NCBI GenBank assembly: GCA_017591395.1
Contig: WEDG01001550.1
Coordinates: forward strand, 127,658 to 191,657
Length of the DNA stretch: 64,000 bases
Direction of reading: 5' to 3'
From: Schistocephalus solidus
Taxonomy: Eukaryota; Platyhelminthes; Cestoda; Diphyllobothriidea; Diphyllobothriidae
How positions within the stretch are numbered: the stretch's first letter is position 1; the number at the start of each line of letters is the position of its first letter. Position numbers and translations under genes: made by a program. The notes beneath the pieces were generated by a model. It was not told where the DNA came from, did not search any database, and saw nothing but the letters and a program-made list of their open reading frames with translations. Positions 19,541 through 31,800 of the stretch are shown piece by piece.

Positions 19541-21580
19541 CTACATACGCCGACTGTTGAGAAGGCGCCCGTCAGTTCTGTAGGCGATGCGAATACCAGG
19601 CTGCTCATCACGGTAGGCGTCCATCAGCATAGCCGAGAACATGAGACTGAAGAGGGTGGGGGCCAGTACGCAGCCCTGCTTTACTCCGTTGGTCACTGCG
19701 AATGCTTCGGATACCGTCCCGTTGTCAGTGACGCTCGCTGTCATCCCGTCATGAAGCTGACGCACCATGTGCGTGAACAGCTCAGGACAACCAAATTTCT
19801 GCATGACTTTCCACAGTCCGTCACGATTCACCGTGTCAAAGGCTTTCGTTAGATCCACGAAGGTAGTGTAAAGGTGAGTTCGCATCTCCTGACACTTCTC
19901 TTGTAGCTGGCGGGCGGCGAAGATCATATCGGTTGTCCCGCGGTGTCGGCGGAAGCCACATTGGCTTTCCGGGAGCAGGCCCTGCTCTAGATGACCGTTA
20001 AGACGATTGAGAAGGATACGGGCGAAGATCTTCCCGGCGATGTTGAGCAACGAGATGCCTCTGTGATTATCACAGAGTTGCCGGTTCCCCTTCCGTTTGT
20101 AGAGATGGACGATGGTCGCGTCTTTGAAATCCTGAGGAACTTGTCCTTGGCGCCACATCTCCTGGAAGAGTGTTGTGAGTTCTGCTATCAGCCGGGGCCC
20201 ACCTTGCTTGTAGACTTCCGGTGGGATTGCGTCGGATCCCGGTGCTTTTTCGCTGGAAATCTGCTGCACGGCCCGGATGGTTTCTGGTAGGGAAGGCGGC
20301 AGATCCAGGTCATTGTTCGTGTCCACTTGAGGGAGCCGGTCAATGGCAGCATCGGAGATGGCTGATGAGCAATTAAGGACACTTCTGAAGTGCTCGGCCC
20401 AGCGCTTCAGAATTTGCGATTTCTCTGTCAGCAGTGTTGTCCCATCAGAGCTGAGCAGCGGTGCGGACCCCTTGATACACGGGCCGTAGATGGCCTTGAT
20501 GGCTTTGAAAAAGTTTTTCATTTCATTGCGGTCCGCATACCCCTGGATTTCTTCAGCCTTTCGGATCATCCAGGCATCCTGCATCTCCCGCAGCCGTTGT
20601 TGTACAAGGCGCCGGCATCTGAAAAAGGCTGCTTTGGTGGCGTCAGTCCGAAGGTCCATGTATGCTTTGTGTAGTCTATTCTTCTCCGCGAGTAAGTTGC
20701 TGATGTCGGCGTCATTGTCGTCAAACCAGTCCTGGTGTCGACGGTGTGCGCGTCCGAGTACATCGAGGGCGGTGGACTGGATGACATTTCGCAGTTGACA
20801 CCATCGTGTCTCCACGGTATCGTTATCATCTGGAGCATGCAGGTCCTCCAGTTTCTCGGTTATTTGGTTGCTGAAATCAAAACAGTGAGCAGGCAAATTT
20901 AATAAAAGAGTATTTAACTTACATGGCGGCCTCTTACCTTGGGGCCTTCGTCGGGGTTGCAGTCGGAGCCTCATCTGGGAGATGACGAGGCGGTGATCTG
21001 TCCAACCATCGGCATCGCGGATCGCCTTGGTTACCAGCACGTCCTGTCGATCTCGCCTCCGGACGAGAACATAGTCCAGCAGATGCCAGCGCCGCGACCG
21101 AGGGTGCATCCACGTGGCCTTCTCCCGCGTCGGAAGGCGGAAGAAGGTGTTGGACAGCAGGAGACGGTGTTCCGCACACGTGCGCAGAAGAAGGAGGCCG
21201 TTAGCGTTGCAGCTACCGAGACCGTGGGGACCCAGCACTCCCTGCCAGGCAGCGTGGTCCGTCCCGACACGGGCATTGAAGTCACCAAGGACAATTAACT
21301 TGTCCTCTTTCGGCACAGTCGCCAGCAAGGCGTGCAGGTCCTCGTAGAATTGGTCCTTCGCCGCATCAGAGCTCGTCATTGGGGGAGCGTAGGCGCTGAT
21401 GATGGTGGCGAACTGGTCTCCCCGATGAGGCAGGCGGAGGCTCATCAGGCGATCATTGATACCCTGCGGCAGACAGGGCAGACGTCCCACGATGTCGTTA
21501 CGGATGGCAAAGGCAACACCAGCGTCGCGTCGCTCTGCCTTTGGCCGGCCGCTCCAGAAGAAAGTGTAGCCGGCCCCCAC
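19541..21580 (-). CDS. LINE ORF part 1: endonuclease and N-terminal reverse transcriptase
   Basis: An open 679-codon frame. Residues about 1-220 are the AP-endonuclease-like domain and about 390-670 the fingers and palm of the reverse transcriptase. It stops at TAG 19543-19541 (after LLNSRRM), and the same frame continues directly past it with [18 protein letters not shown]. So this is a nonsense mutation, probably from a CAG codon, not an element end. Confidence 0.9.
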   Translation of the reverse strand: MGAGYTFFWSGRPKAERRDAGVAFAIRNDIVGRLPCLPQGINDRLMSLRLPHRGDQFATIISAYAPPMTSSDAAKDQFYEDLHALLATVPKEDKLIVLGDFNARVGTDHAAWQGVLGPHGLGSCNANGLLLLRTCAEHRLLLSNTFFRLPTREKATWMHPRSRRWHLLDYVLVRRRDRQDVLVTKAIRDADGWTDHRLVISQMRLRLQPRRRPQGKRPPCKLNTLLLNLPAHCFDFSNQITEKLEDLHAPDDNDTVETRWCQLRNVIQSTALDVLGRAHRRHQDWFDDNDADISNLLAEKNRLHKAYMDLRTDATKAAFFRCRRLVQQRLREMQDAWMIRKAEEIQGYADRNEMKNFFKAIKAIYGPCIKGSAPLLSSDGTTLLTEKSQILKRWAEHFRSVLNCSSAISDAAIDRLPQVDTNNDLDLPPSLPETIRAVQQISSEKAPGSDAIPPEVYKQGGPRLIAELTTLFQEMWRQGQVPQDFKDATIVHLYKRKGNRQLCDNHRGISLLNIAGKIFARILLNRLNGHLEQGLLPESQCGFRRHRGTTDMIFAARQLQEKCQEMRTHLYTTFVDLTKAFDTVNRDGLWKVMQKFGCPELFTHMVRQLHDGMTASVTDNGTVSEAFAVTNGVKQGCVLAPTLFSLMFSAMLMDAYRDEQPGIRIAYRTDGRLLNSRRM

Positions 21581-21594
21581 CTCCTCCAGCTGAA

Positions 21595-23449
21595 ACGTAC
21601 ACCCAAGACGGTAATCATTTACAACCTCAAATTCATGTTGAGGAGGATGCCGTGATGACTACAGACAAACTGCTGTAGCCTGCTAAAGACCTGTCCAATT
21701 TTGGAAATTGATTGGCGATTTCGTCGTCTAGCCCTATATTTTATGAGATGGGGCTTTCCAGATACAGGAACTTGCTCATTGGCGTGAGGCAAGTCTGTGC
21801 CGAGGTGCCTGACTATCTCACCTTTGGTGTCGGTCCATTTTTGACCACTGCTTTCTCGGTGGTAATGGTCAGTACGAAAATTGGATAAGCCCAGGTGAAG
21901 AGCCGCACGCTCTTTTGGACTTGAAATAGCCTCAGTAAACCTCGGAATTGCATAAATTTTTATTAAGGGAGGGCAAGCCAGGAAGGCGATTAGGTTAGGG
22001 GCTACCGCCTGTAATTAAAACTTACCACATACAATCATCTGGTATACCACGTTGGTCAAGGACCGTTACCAGGGCATGATCGGTCAAGCGGAGCTACAGG
22101 TGAGGATCAGGTGCTAGGGTCATGTGCGGAAGAAATGTCCACTAGACTCAGGTAGGCGTTTTTGGGAACCACGTATAAGTACTCGCTACAACCGTGGCCT
22201 TGTCCGCTCCAATCGTCCTAGCTAATGTCATGTATCTCACTTCTCCGTGTGTGAACTTCGGTGAAATTTTACCTTGGTCAGCATATTGTCGTGCAATGAC
22301 CATCCAACTACATCGACGAATCGTTGGTGGCCGTAGGTTCCCACTCACAACAATCCGCACACCCAACGCATCCGTCTCTGTCACAACCTACCCAGCTGCG
22401 TCTACTATCGAAGATGTCATAAAACGTCCAGACAACCTCACCCAGAGGTGACCCACTTTCGTTTACCCGCAGTTCAAAGTATCTACGTTCGTCAGTTTCA
22501 GCCCTTTCCATAGTTTCTCGCGGCGACTTCAGGTAGCGATTTCCCAAATGTTTTCGTGGTACCACCACACTTATGTTTTCAGCGTTTATTACTGCCGATT
22601 GCCCCTTGGTTATAAGCTTTCGTTCGAGGTAAACTAGCCTAGCAGCCAGTTACAACAACGAACTCCTTTGACCAATTACCCAACTTCGCCCTCTTTAGGT
22701 TTGTGTCTAGATGTCTAGGCCGCAGATTCTTTTCTAGTACTGTTGCCGATTTCAACTTAATCTCCCCACCTTCAGCTGACCGTATGTCACTTAAACCAAC
22801 CAGTTGACTATGCCTGCATGGTCAAAGATTCCTTAACCTAGACTTAAGTAAACGGCGTTCTTTTCATATAATATTGGCTATTGCTGACGTTCGCACTGTC
22901 ATTTCTAATGCTAAGTTTACATTCCATTTCAGTCCCTTCTTTTGTATCAAAACAAAAAGCTCGTTCATCCGATGGCTCGTAGTTAATCGGTAATCTATGT
23001 ATCTTTTCTGTCGCCTGCTTGCTATGACCGTTTGCTTTCATAGTTTCCACTTATTGTCAGATGTTCCTAGTCTGACCAGCCCTTTACTTATTCCTTGCCC
23101 ATTTAATTTTTACATTCAGACCTCCTCGTAGCATAACCATCAAAATTTTTCAATTGCAAACACTGATTTCATTTATATTATGGTGCTAGGCTTCGTGTGA
23201 CTCTCCACTAGCCCGTGGGTTGCAAATTGTTTGCAAGGAGCCTCTCATTCTGTGACCTCCATATGGTGACTACCGTCCTTTGGACAACTTCACTGCTCTC
23301 GATGGATATACATTTTACAACCTCTAGGAATGTTCTTCAATTCCGGGCCATGTTTTTGGCACTGTAATGGTCAGACTGTTCATCCAACACCCACTGCCTC
23401 AGAAGAGATCTCGAAAGCGCAAGCACGATTGCCCTAGACACTTTCAAGT
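21595..23449. other. No gene recognised
   Basis: The first bases may be the 5' flank or a lost 5' end of the LINE. Frames at 22148-22568 (both strands) and 22844-23050 (minus) show no recognisable domain. No splice-supported exon was found. Confidence 0.4.
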
Positions 23450-23451
23450 TC

Positions 23452-24034
23452 AGACAAGGTAAAGGCAACGAAATAAGCAGAATTTAATGGCGTCATAAAA
23501 TTTTGCAAACTGTGGGTCTGAAACGTGCCTGGTGGACACAGGCCATATGATGGACCCAATACCTGCATTTAAGGTCGCATTTCGGGCGACGACTGGGCGT
23601 CTCCTGCGCTACACGGAGGCAGCTGCAATACAGAGATGAAAACCAGAATTCTGTAAGCAGCTGGATCCTGTGATCAACCTCGCACTACCGAAGCCCCATT
23701 CCCGCACCCCTCCTATCATTCCCCCATCCCCCGGACTGTCATCCCGCGCATTGCAGTGTTACTCACGCTTGACACGTTTTGAGTGAAATCTGAACTGGTT
23801 TGCTTAGATAAGTTTTCACCCCCTTTTTCACTCTCACCATGTGAAACCGCATGTATCAGACCCACAGTTAATGCTTTGTTTACCTATCACGTTTCAACCC
23901 TCTAGGTCGATGTATAATTGGACAGTTTATCTTGAACTGTTAATAGGCAATGACCGCATGCAGTTGAATAAGACGTCGCAAAATTTGATGACGTCATTAA
24001 ATTCTGCTTAGTTCATCGCCTTTACCTCCTTCAA
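23452..24034. mobile_element. MITE-like element with about 50-bp terminal inverted repeats
   Basis: The left end (23452-23506, ggtaaaggcaacgaaataag, agcagaatttaatggcgtca and aaattttgc) is the near-exact reverse complement of the right end (23978-24034; inverted it reads ggtaaaggcgatgaactaag, agcagaatttaatgacgtca and aaattttgc). A second inverted pair (ctgtgggtctga) lies inside at about 23510 and 23858. No transposase frame lies between. The size of about 580 bp and the structure suit a non-autonomous DNA transposon. Confidence 0.75.
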
Positions 24035-26580
24035 ATTTATTCCGGAAAAACAATACTTCAACTTTCCAATTCATTAGCATGTCTCTTTTTCTCAGCAACC
24101 CTAAGAAAAGCATTTAACAGTCTTGACACTGAAGTTCTTCATTATTTGTCTGTTGTTTTTGTGTAAGTTGAGGATATTCTGGATGCCAGCTCTGGTGAAC
24201 CTGCTCACTTCTAATAGCCACTTCTCACCTGTAAGTGGTTCATCCAGTGAGGTCTGTTTAGCAGCGTAGAGGTCGTGAGCAGACGCTTACCACGAACAGG
24301 TTCCGAATAGGAGAACAAAGACGCCAGTAAATAAATTATGTTATACTGCACGAATGAGCGAATAAGTTGAGACAAGTTGCTGAGACCTCCGGTCCACATT
24401 GGGGCAGAAGTCATGGGCATCTCCGTGAGAATGCGTCGTTGTCAACCCTGATCTTGAACAGCCGATTTTAGTGGCTATGAATGGGTGTCAGATCGATTAA
24501 CTGCTATTAATACAAATGCAATGGATAGGGGGCATAGTGTGATATCAGCCGCTACCATAGGTCCACCAAAGCGTCCACATGCACTTGTATCATTCGCCCG
24601 CTCCAAGTCTTAGGACACTGCATAAATTCTTTCGCCTGTTTCCGAACTGACACCAAAATTTCAGCCATTCATCATTTACCTACCCTCATGTCTTTCCGAC
24701 AACGCGCCGTTTCACTGGCCTTAGCAATGTTTTTCCCGGCTTCGTTTCCCATGTTGCCCAAATGATACTGTGCCTAGCTAATCACCTGCACGCCAATTGG
24801 CAAGTTTTTATATGCTATCAGCCGATAGCAGTTTGTGGGCGCCTGTGATTGGCTGTCCCAGAGGCAGCTCGACAACTGTGATCACGTGACCAAATATGTC
24901 ATCGAACGTGTGATGGTGACCTCTACAAATACAGCCCCACTTTCCCCATCACAGTACTAATGACGCACTGTCTAGTGTTGATGACGCCTTGAAATTCTCC
25001 ATTGTCACAGATATTTGACAGCAGGCCTCAGCGGGTATCCAAACTTCGCCATCTACGCCGTTATGCCAACACCCTCAGAAATTCGCTATAGCAATTTTGG
25101 TCGCAAAATCCTTGCTGTCTATTCTAGTCATCATCATCGTTGGAGGAAATTCTTTTTCAATACCATGAACTATAGGTGCGTCGCCTATGCCCTTACGACT
25201 TCCTCTGATATGTTTTATCGCGGTGGGACCAGTCACCCTTCCTGATCGATATTCTCTTTCATTATCGGGTTGCCATGTGTCGATAGGAGGTAGCTTCTAC
25301 GACGTAGACTATGTTGTATACTTTAGGAGGCGCATTATTAAACGGAAGGATGCAATGCTATTTAAATGGACATTGTGCGGTCTTAAAAAAGCTCATAATT
25401 AGGAGCTGCTTTAAAACCAAAGGATAGATTTTCTTCGAGCATAAAATTTAAAGAAGACGTGATTTCCTGTCAGTTGGGTACAAGAAAGGATATTTTTGTG
25501 CATGTTTCCTATGAATTTTATTTGAATTTAAAAAGGCACTGAAAATCGATAGAAAAAAATTAATGCCACTGCGGTTTTTGCAGTCGGCCGAAAAATATGT
25601 GCATTCAAACGCGGTCATTCTGGCATGCCCGCAATACTATGGAAATACACCAGAGGATGATCGATATTACAACCGCACATAATTTATCTTTCCTAATTAA
25701 AACACATTTCAGCTATTCGGTTAACTTTGTATGAGATCAGTCTTTCACAGCTGGGGAAGGATTAAGATTAACTTTACGACTAAGATTTGAGTTAGGGCGC
25801 TCCTATTCAAGTGTCCTTTTTTTTTTGGGGGGGAGGGGGCGATTTAACCGATTTGGACACAATTGTTTTTCTGTTCGGATATAAATCCATTTGTTCCTCC
25901 TCATCGGCTTGGAGCGTATGGCCCCATGCTGCTTGTAGAAGATATTCGACCGCCAACTTGTAGATCGTTCGGCTAGTTCCACTAGCGTTCTTTTGAGCTT
26001 TTCGCCTTTAAGCCCAAGTAGATCAACTCACTTCGGTGGGTTCATTTCGTGCCGTTTGGAGGTAAAAATAGTTAATAACTGATTTGGACAAAAGCACAGT
26101 GCTATAATGTGAGATAATTAGCAAAATTCTAATATTACACACAACCAACTGCCTCAAAGTCTAGTCAGTACAATCGTTTCAGTTTACTCGGGAACAAAAT
26201 GAAAGATTAAAACAAATACAAAGGGTGTTGCGAGAAAAAGAAAAGGGTGTATTTACCCAAAGGAAGCAAATAAACGTAATTAAACGTAAACTGTGCTGAG
26301 CATCTCAGAAAAATGTTATAAGTAAGGCTTTACTGTGAATGCCAAAAGTACCAACAATGAGGCAACAAGTGTGGGGTTGTTAGCAAGCAAATATCAACGT
26401 TACTGTAAAATGGACAGTAGTGAGGTAATAATACATGGAAAAGTACACTGTTGAACAACATGCGCATGCTAGTTGCGATAGCAAGGCAGTTTAGCTATCT
26501 GATAGTCGTAGCAAGATTTTAAGCCCCACGTGTGGCCTCTCCCCATCCATTACACCCGGCACTATACGAAAATACGTTTC
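24035..26580. other. No gene recognised
   Basis: A few short frames (25015-25245, 25187-25402 plus; 24211-24420 minus) have no domain. A homopolymer pair (T-run then G-run) is at 25817-25838. Confidence 0.45.
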
Positions 26581-26639
26581 CGCCTCACTTCACACTCTCA
26601 GCCTGGTTTGGAGGCTACTCAGTGCCTCCTCTCGCTCGA

Positions 26640-26850
26640 CATGAACATTTATGTTTGCCATTGACACCGTTCTTTCCTCTGACGCATGTTTTACTTACAT
26701 CAACGTAAATCATACAGGCCCTTTATCACCGCCTCTTGGATGCAGCTACGCTGAATACGATCGTGTGTTTCCAAATGATGGCCATTTCCAACGCGTTACC
26801 GTGCTTTACCGTCCCTCATTGCCACCGTTACCATATTGCACGCCTACCTG
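26640..26850 (+). mobile_element. Relic of a Ty3/gypsy-type integrase
   Basis: The frame from 26651 reads CFTYINVNHTGPLSPPLGCS and continues YAEYDRVF. This resembles the conserved start of the integrase core in Ty3/gypsy elements (FxHIxVDIVGPLPPSxGCxY followed by VDRFTRW), with the first catalytic Asp replaced (VNHTG for VDIVG). Only this short stretch is recognisable. It is a dead fragment. Confidence 0.5.
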
Positions 26851-26968
26851 TCGGTTATGTTTGTTAGTAGGGTCGCACAAGAACTCATCACCTGATAACC
26901 GAATGTTACTTTCATCATTCTGTAGCGCTGAATATCATATTATTGTTTCCACAAGTCATCACCACTGA

Positions 26969-27699
26969 CTAAGACCGACAAGTTGAATCCAGACTTTTCC
27001 TTGCTGGCCACATCGGGGCTTCTGACATGCACCTGAGAGCATACCATCCCCATGCAGCTGCTCGGTCGAGCGCTTCTACCGGCAACTCAATGCTTCGTTT
27101 CAGGTGCTTGATAGCCCAACTCACCGGAACGAGTATATGATTTTTGCACACGCAACATACAGTAGATTGCCTAACTCATGAAATGTCATCCTTAAAATGT
27201 AAGGTGGTAGTATGCCGCACATTTGAAGTTGTTAATTTTGTTTGTTGTACTGATATAAGGCGCAAAAAGCTGTTTAATTAGGAAGATTTAATTTCAGCTC
27301 TGTTAAACGAAGGCAAAACGGAACAAAATGGGGGCCAAATTAGACGTTTCTTGATTTCCAGGCGTTTAACTACGCTATTATACCTTCCGAACCAAACCTT
27401 ATTGTTTGTGTGCATTGTACTATAAACTAATATTAAAATAAGCTAGAAAATTTTTAAATATATCCTTTCAGAGAACAGAACTTTGATCTTGCATTCAAGA
27501 AAATCAGGTAAATGCAAATATGGTAAATCGCATTGTTTTCGGGAAAACAAGGGTGGATTTAGTTTAAAAAATTCAGTTTTGCAAATACGTGACGTTTTTA
27601 CCAAATAGCTCAATAATAAACTTGTGTGAGTGCACTTTGATTTACCACACTGATAATTGGGACTATAAACAAGCATATATACGAAAATCCGCGACATGC
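26969..27699. other. No gene recognised
   Basis: Frames at 26969-27151 and 27443-27697 (minus) carry nothing recognisable. The right part probably contains the left flank of the following transposon, but no inverted end was identified. Confidence 0.4.
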
Positions 27700-28741
27700 C
27701 GTCATCTTTCTCTGTTACGCTGTACGAGAAAGATTTCCAGACGATAATCTATCTGCAGTTGACTATGAACTAATACGGAAACTTGCAGCAGAAGGAGTGC
27801 CACGTGAGTCGTTAGCTAGTATTTGAGTGTAGTAAGGTCACTCTGTGGCGCATTATTAATGATCGGACTGTGCCTAGAATTAAGCAAGGCGAAGCAAAAC
27901 GATCCACGAGTAAGCAAGACGACGGTTTTATTCGTCGTAAACTAAAAAGTATCATTATATGCCCACTGAGACCATTCACAGGGAATATCCGCCGGTGGTC
28001 TATATGAAGATAATCAGGAAAACGATGCACGAATTTGAACTGCACCAGGTCAAATCAAGTCGTTTTTACGTAGGAATCTTATAAAAGAACGCCAATAAGT
28101 ACATTGATTACAGGCCATCATTCTGGAAGAGCATTTACTTCTACAATGAGGTTTCATTTTTAGATAAACCTGTGAAGTCGACGCAGACGGTCATGTGTGG
28201 AAAAACTTCCCCTTAAAGCACACTCCATCAACAGCATCTTTCAAGAACTGCCGACGTCAGATGGTTTGGATGGCTATAAAATTTGTGGAGCGAAAGATCT
28301 GATGGTCAATAACGGAGACAATTAATAATAAAGGGGTTCCTCTACATTGTAAAGGATACCTTCGGCTATAACGACATCCAGTGACACAGAATGAACGCGA
28401 AAATTTTATGGGATAATGCTTCAGTTCATCGCTCTAAAGAAGTATGAATTTGATAACGTTTACAACGATAATCTAACTTTTTGCACAACAATCAGGCTCT
28501 GCGTGTGTGACCTGGTATTTATTTTTATTCCTGTGAACAGTCCAGACCTGAATCCATTTGAAAATATTTTTGCAATTATCAAAAGAAATTTTTCATAAAG
28601 GAAATTCTTTCGATGCAAGAAAAACTTGATTTCGTGCTGCATACTCACGTTGAACAAACTAATGTAGACAACCTGGCTACCTCCATGTCCGACAGACTTT
28701 ATGCTGTCATAAATGCAAATGAACAGTTTACCAAGTACTGA
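27700..28741 (+). mobile_element. Tc1/mariner-type transposase relic
   Basis: Several broken frames in the right order rebuild a Tc1-like transposase. There is a helix-turn-helix (RKLAAEGVPRESLAS, then after a shift FECSKVTLWRIINDRTV), a mid part (YRPSFWKSIYFYNEVSF near the first catalytic Asp region), the second catalytic region (ILWDNASVHRSKEV at about 28408-28450), SPDLNPFENIFAIIKRNFS carrying the last Glu (28540-28598), and the C-terminus (TSMSDRLYAVINANEQFTKY, TGA at 28739-28741). Multiple frameshifts and stops show it is inactive. Confidence 0.85.
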
Positions 28742-30723
28742 CCTTGTGCATTTGTTATCATTCTACATTATTTTACCGTTTTTATGTCCCCCCTTTCCTT
28801 ATGCACATGTATAGTCAGCCTTATTTAGTTTATTTTGTAATAGAGGCATTATCTTAAATCCATGCTTTAAGTGAAAATTAATTCTATTTATGCTAATAAA
28901 TAGTAAGTTACAAAACAACCTATGCCTTTTTTGTAAGAACGGTCGTTTAGTTACAGTTTCATAACTCTGGGAGACGAAGCATCGACTGATTTTGCATAAG
29001 AGGCCCTTTCTTATGGAATCCATGAGATAGGGCATTGACCGCATGTGCCACTCGCCAATCTGAGTTTTACTGCTCTGTCAGTGGTTTCGTTTATGATGCT
29101 TTCGTAAGCGTTCACCGAGACTTTTTCAAGCCACACCCAAGCCCCTGTTAATGTGGATGCCAGAGTTGACGAGCGAAATTTGTGTGAGCAAATGACTCAC
29201 CTCCACGCCAATCAGCAAGTCCGTCACATATTGACTTTAAATGGCTCACCTGTTTTTTGTGTGTGCCGATGTCTACATCATTCGAAAACGCTAGAAACCC
29301 CCCCCCCATCCGTGATGACTCTTCATGACCTATCACGTATCTCCAAACCCTCCCCAAGTCCACTGTCGATACCGCTGATATGATCTTAAACAACCGCTTG
29401 AAACTGACTCTTATCAACTCTTCTTCTCCAATTCCAATAGGGCAGTCTTATCCGTCTACGTTATACCCTGGCAACCTTCGCATTCACTTACCCAGACCTC
29501 ATCTCCAACTCCATCGTATACAGGCGTAATTTCGTCACATCCATCCCCCCATTAATGACAATTCGCAAAGTACGCTTGAATGTTTCTGCTCACTCTCACA
29601 GTATGCGTGTAAAGTCAGTTACGAGGGGAACTATTACAGTTGCAAGAAACACTTTGTGTTACTCTGCTAAAACTCAGCTTTAGAGACAGAATCAGACCCG
29701 TTTCTGATGCTGTCTCTGAAGATGTATTTAAGCTGCAATCCGAACCTTCAGGCAAATAAATTTCTTGTTCCAGCAATCCTGCCTAATTTTTCTCAGTCTG
29801 TCGTGTGCAGTTGACCTGTGCTAAGGGCATTAGCTGAACGTTCGAGTAATTGGTTTCTCCGTCACACAACTATTTCGTCTTCATCTCGTAGTGTCTAAGC
29901 CGTTCAGTCAGATATGTATACCGAGGAGGAGAGTTGAGGAATGGAATGGCCTGACTTTCAAGAAGTGACTGCGCGTGGTTGCTGTATCACCGATTGCAGT
30001 GTGCTTCTAATGACCCAAAAATGCCACCTGTTAACCTGCTGCTTTTAAATTAAACGGAAAAATCGTGTAAGAGTAGACAACTCGGGGAAATAGACATCCA
30101 GTTCTGACGTTTGAAAGGTCCCTAACTTTACCATAAGCGCAATTTTCTCGAAAATGTCCGTTCAATAGCTGGTGGTGTCGTTAATACGCCCCATGCACAG
30201 TACGTTAAATCAGCGCGCACTTATGCATTTTGTAATATCTCTCTGGCCAAACAATCATTATCACTAGCCAATGCGTGAAATCATTCTGCCTCACTTAAGT
30301 TTTATGATTTACTATGAACTATAATGCTCCAGATTTCCGTGTACAGAAAAACCATTGCGTTTCGGGGAGTAAACACGGTTCAACTGAAGTTGCAAACAAA
30401 ATAAGTCTCAACCACAACGGTTAAGCCTAGATTTTGGAAAAATCGCAAAACAGTAACATAAAATGCTTTGTTTCAGAGAAATGTAAGTTGGTCGTGCGAA
30501 GCTCATTAAAGCAGTTCGCTCAAAGTGAAAATGAACGCAAGGATTAAAAATACGCAAAGTTTGGTTGACCTTTCGGGACGGAAGGCAATAAAATCATAAT
30601 CTGTTGGCAGCCCATGATATCTCCTCAAATAGAATAAATAGCAAACCGCTCCGCAAATGCAGATGGGCATCCGCTAACTCCTAAGGGGGGGGGAGAGAGA
30701 GGCACTAATTCTCATGTAATAAT
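28742..30723. other. No gene recognised; repeat terminal motif inside
   Basis: Frames at 28799-29044 and 29148-29417 show no domain. The Penelope-associated end motif at 29690-29800 is listed separately. A run of nine C bases is at 29299-29307. Confidence 0.4.
29690..29800 (+). repeat. Penelope-associated terminal motif
   Basis: The sequence ctgtctctgaagatgtattt...ttcaggcaaataaatttcttgttccagcaatcc lines up with 44270-44400. The order ctgaagatg, tcaggc, aataaa, ttcttgttccagc is preserved. Confidence 0.5.
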
Positions 30724-30792
30724 CCTAGCCGTAACGTTAACCCTAACCCAAACCTTAACCTTACCACTAAGCATAACTTCCCTGGAATTTAG
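30700..30792 (-). repeat. TTAGGG-like element bounded by a ttccctggaatt end
   Basis: On this strand it reads as taaccctaacccaaaccttaacc and ends with cttccctggaattt. On the minus strand it therefore starts with aattccaggga and continues with TTAGGG-like repeats, exactly like the copy at 41054-41240. Confidence 0.65.
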
Positions 30793-30867
30793 CCCAAGAC
30801 TGTCGGTGTTAGGAGAAGCCGTCCTAACGACCCGTTTGCACGCCACCCGACCTATCCGCCCATATGC

Positions 30868-30880
30868 CGCGCGCGCGCGC
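30868..30880. repeat. (GC)n dinucleotide run
   Basis: gcgcgcgcgcgc next to a degraded tRNA-like block on the minus strand (30890-30950, tggctcagttgcctggttgg). Alternating GC can take the left-handed form. Confidence 0.6.
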
Positions 30881-31002
30881 TGACGTCGCATCAGCTACCT
30901 ACAGGATTAGGGGTCTACCCAACCAGGCAACTGAGCCAGACGTCTAATTGATATACTAGCCACTGAAGGACACTATCTGATTGGTTCGATTTCGGTACGA
31001 CC

Positions 31003-31683
31003 TTGGACATGCCAGTTGTTACAATACATCAGTACACTTCTCATATTCTGCCCTTGCTGTGGAGTTCTCGTTTAGGGATTCGACGGAGGCGAGTTATTGG
31101 ACGGGTCACCATCCAGGTGTACAACAACTTCACAGCAACTTGTAATACAGAGGGTACTTATTCCCATATTCAACCCTTCAAACGTTGTGCAGCATTTATT
31201 GGATCTGGAGACCTCCTCCTCCCTCTCCCCCTCCCCTCCTCCTCTTTCTACTCCTCACCCTCAACCTCGAAAGGGATACACTGCCAATGCGATGAACGAA
31301 AACAGAGACCTAAATTGCCTCGGATTGTGGTGATGGGAACAGGTAATTCATTTCCTTTAGACTGCGCCTAAAGTTACTTCTTTACCTCTTTTAATTGAAT
31401 AGTGCGACTTCGGGACATCTTGGACGGTCAATGCTTTACCGCATAACATTATCTCTGCAGGTTTTTACTAATTGGGCCGGAAAAGAGTAAACCCAGATTC
31501 ACATCAACCACACTACCTGATGGGCCATAGATTATGCCCTTCAAAAACGCCTAAAAGAATGTGCATATCACGGAGTTCTGAAACCTAAAGGTTACATGCA
31601 ACACGTACATATAGAAATGAATCAGCGGTTTGCAACCCATTATGACCGTATTTTGAAAATTTAAGAAAACATAGTTTTATATG
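31003..31683. other. No gene recognised; pyrimidine-rich tract
   Basis: A tract of C and T bases spans 31209-31262. The plus frames at 31003-31371 and 31097-31333 are made of this low-complexity sequence and have no domain. Confidence 0.45.
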
Positions 31684-31800
31684 TTAGGTTTACTAGTCAG
31701 CTTAGGGTTGAGTGAGGTTGGGGTTAAGATTATGGTTATAGTCAAGTTTTGGGTTAGAGTTAGGACGCAGTAATAATAATTTTTTTCTGGAATTTAGTGC
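31684..31800 (+). repeat. TTAGGG-like element ending in tttctggaatt
   Basis: Contains agcttagggttgagtgagg, ttggggttaag, ttgggttagagttagg and then ttttttctggaatttagtgc. The order repeats that of 41064-41240, so the two are copies of one dispersed repeat. Confidence 0.65.

Larger units (their letters stand above)
17809..21594 (-). mobile_element. Non-LTR retrotransposon (APE-type LINE) with C-terminal C2H2 zinc fingers, nearly intact
   Basis: One ancestral frame runs from about 21594 to a TAA at 17811-17809, about 1260 codons. In order it has: an AP-type endonuclease ([10 protein letters not shown]; later [17 protein letters not shown] and TDHRLV), a reverse transcriptase ([75 protein letters not shown] at about 19498-19487), the thumb region with [20 protein letters not shown], and then five C2H2/C2HC fingers. 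Lesions: an in-frame TAG at 19543-19541, a one-base A-run expansion at 18678-18682, and a TGA replacing the first Cys of the last finger at 17886-17884. The 5' end is missing or begins at an acceptor-like ttcag before LEEVGAG. It copies itself by target-primed reverse transcription; finger function is unknown. Confidence 0.93.
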
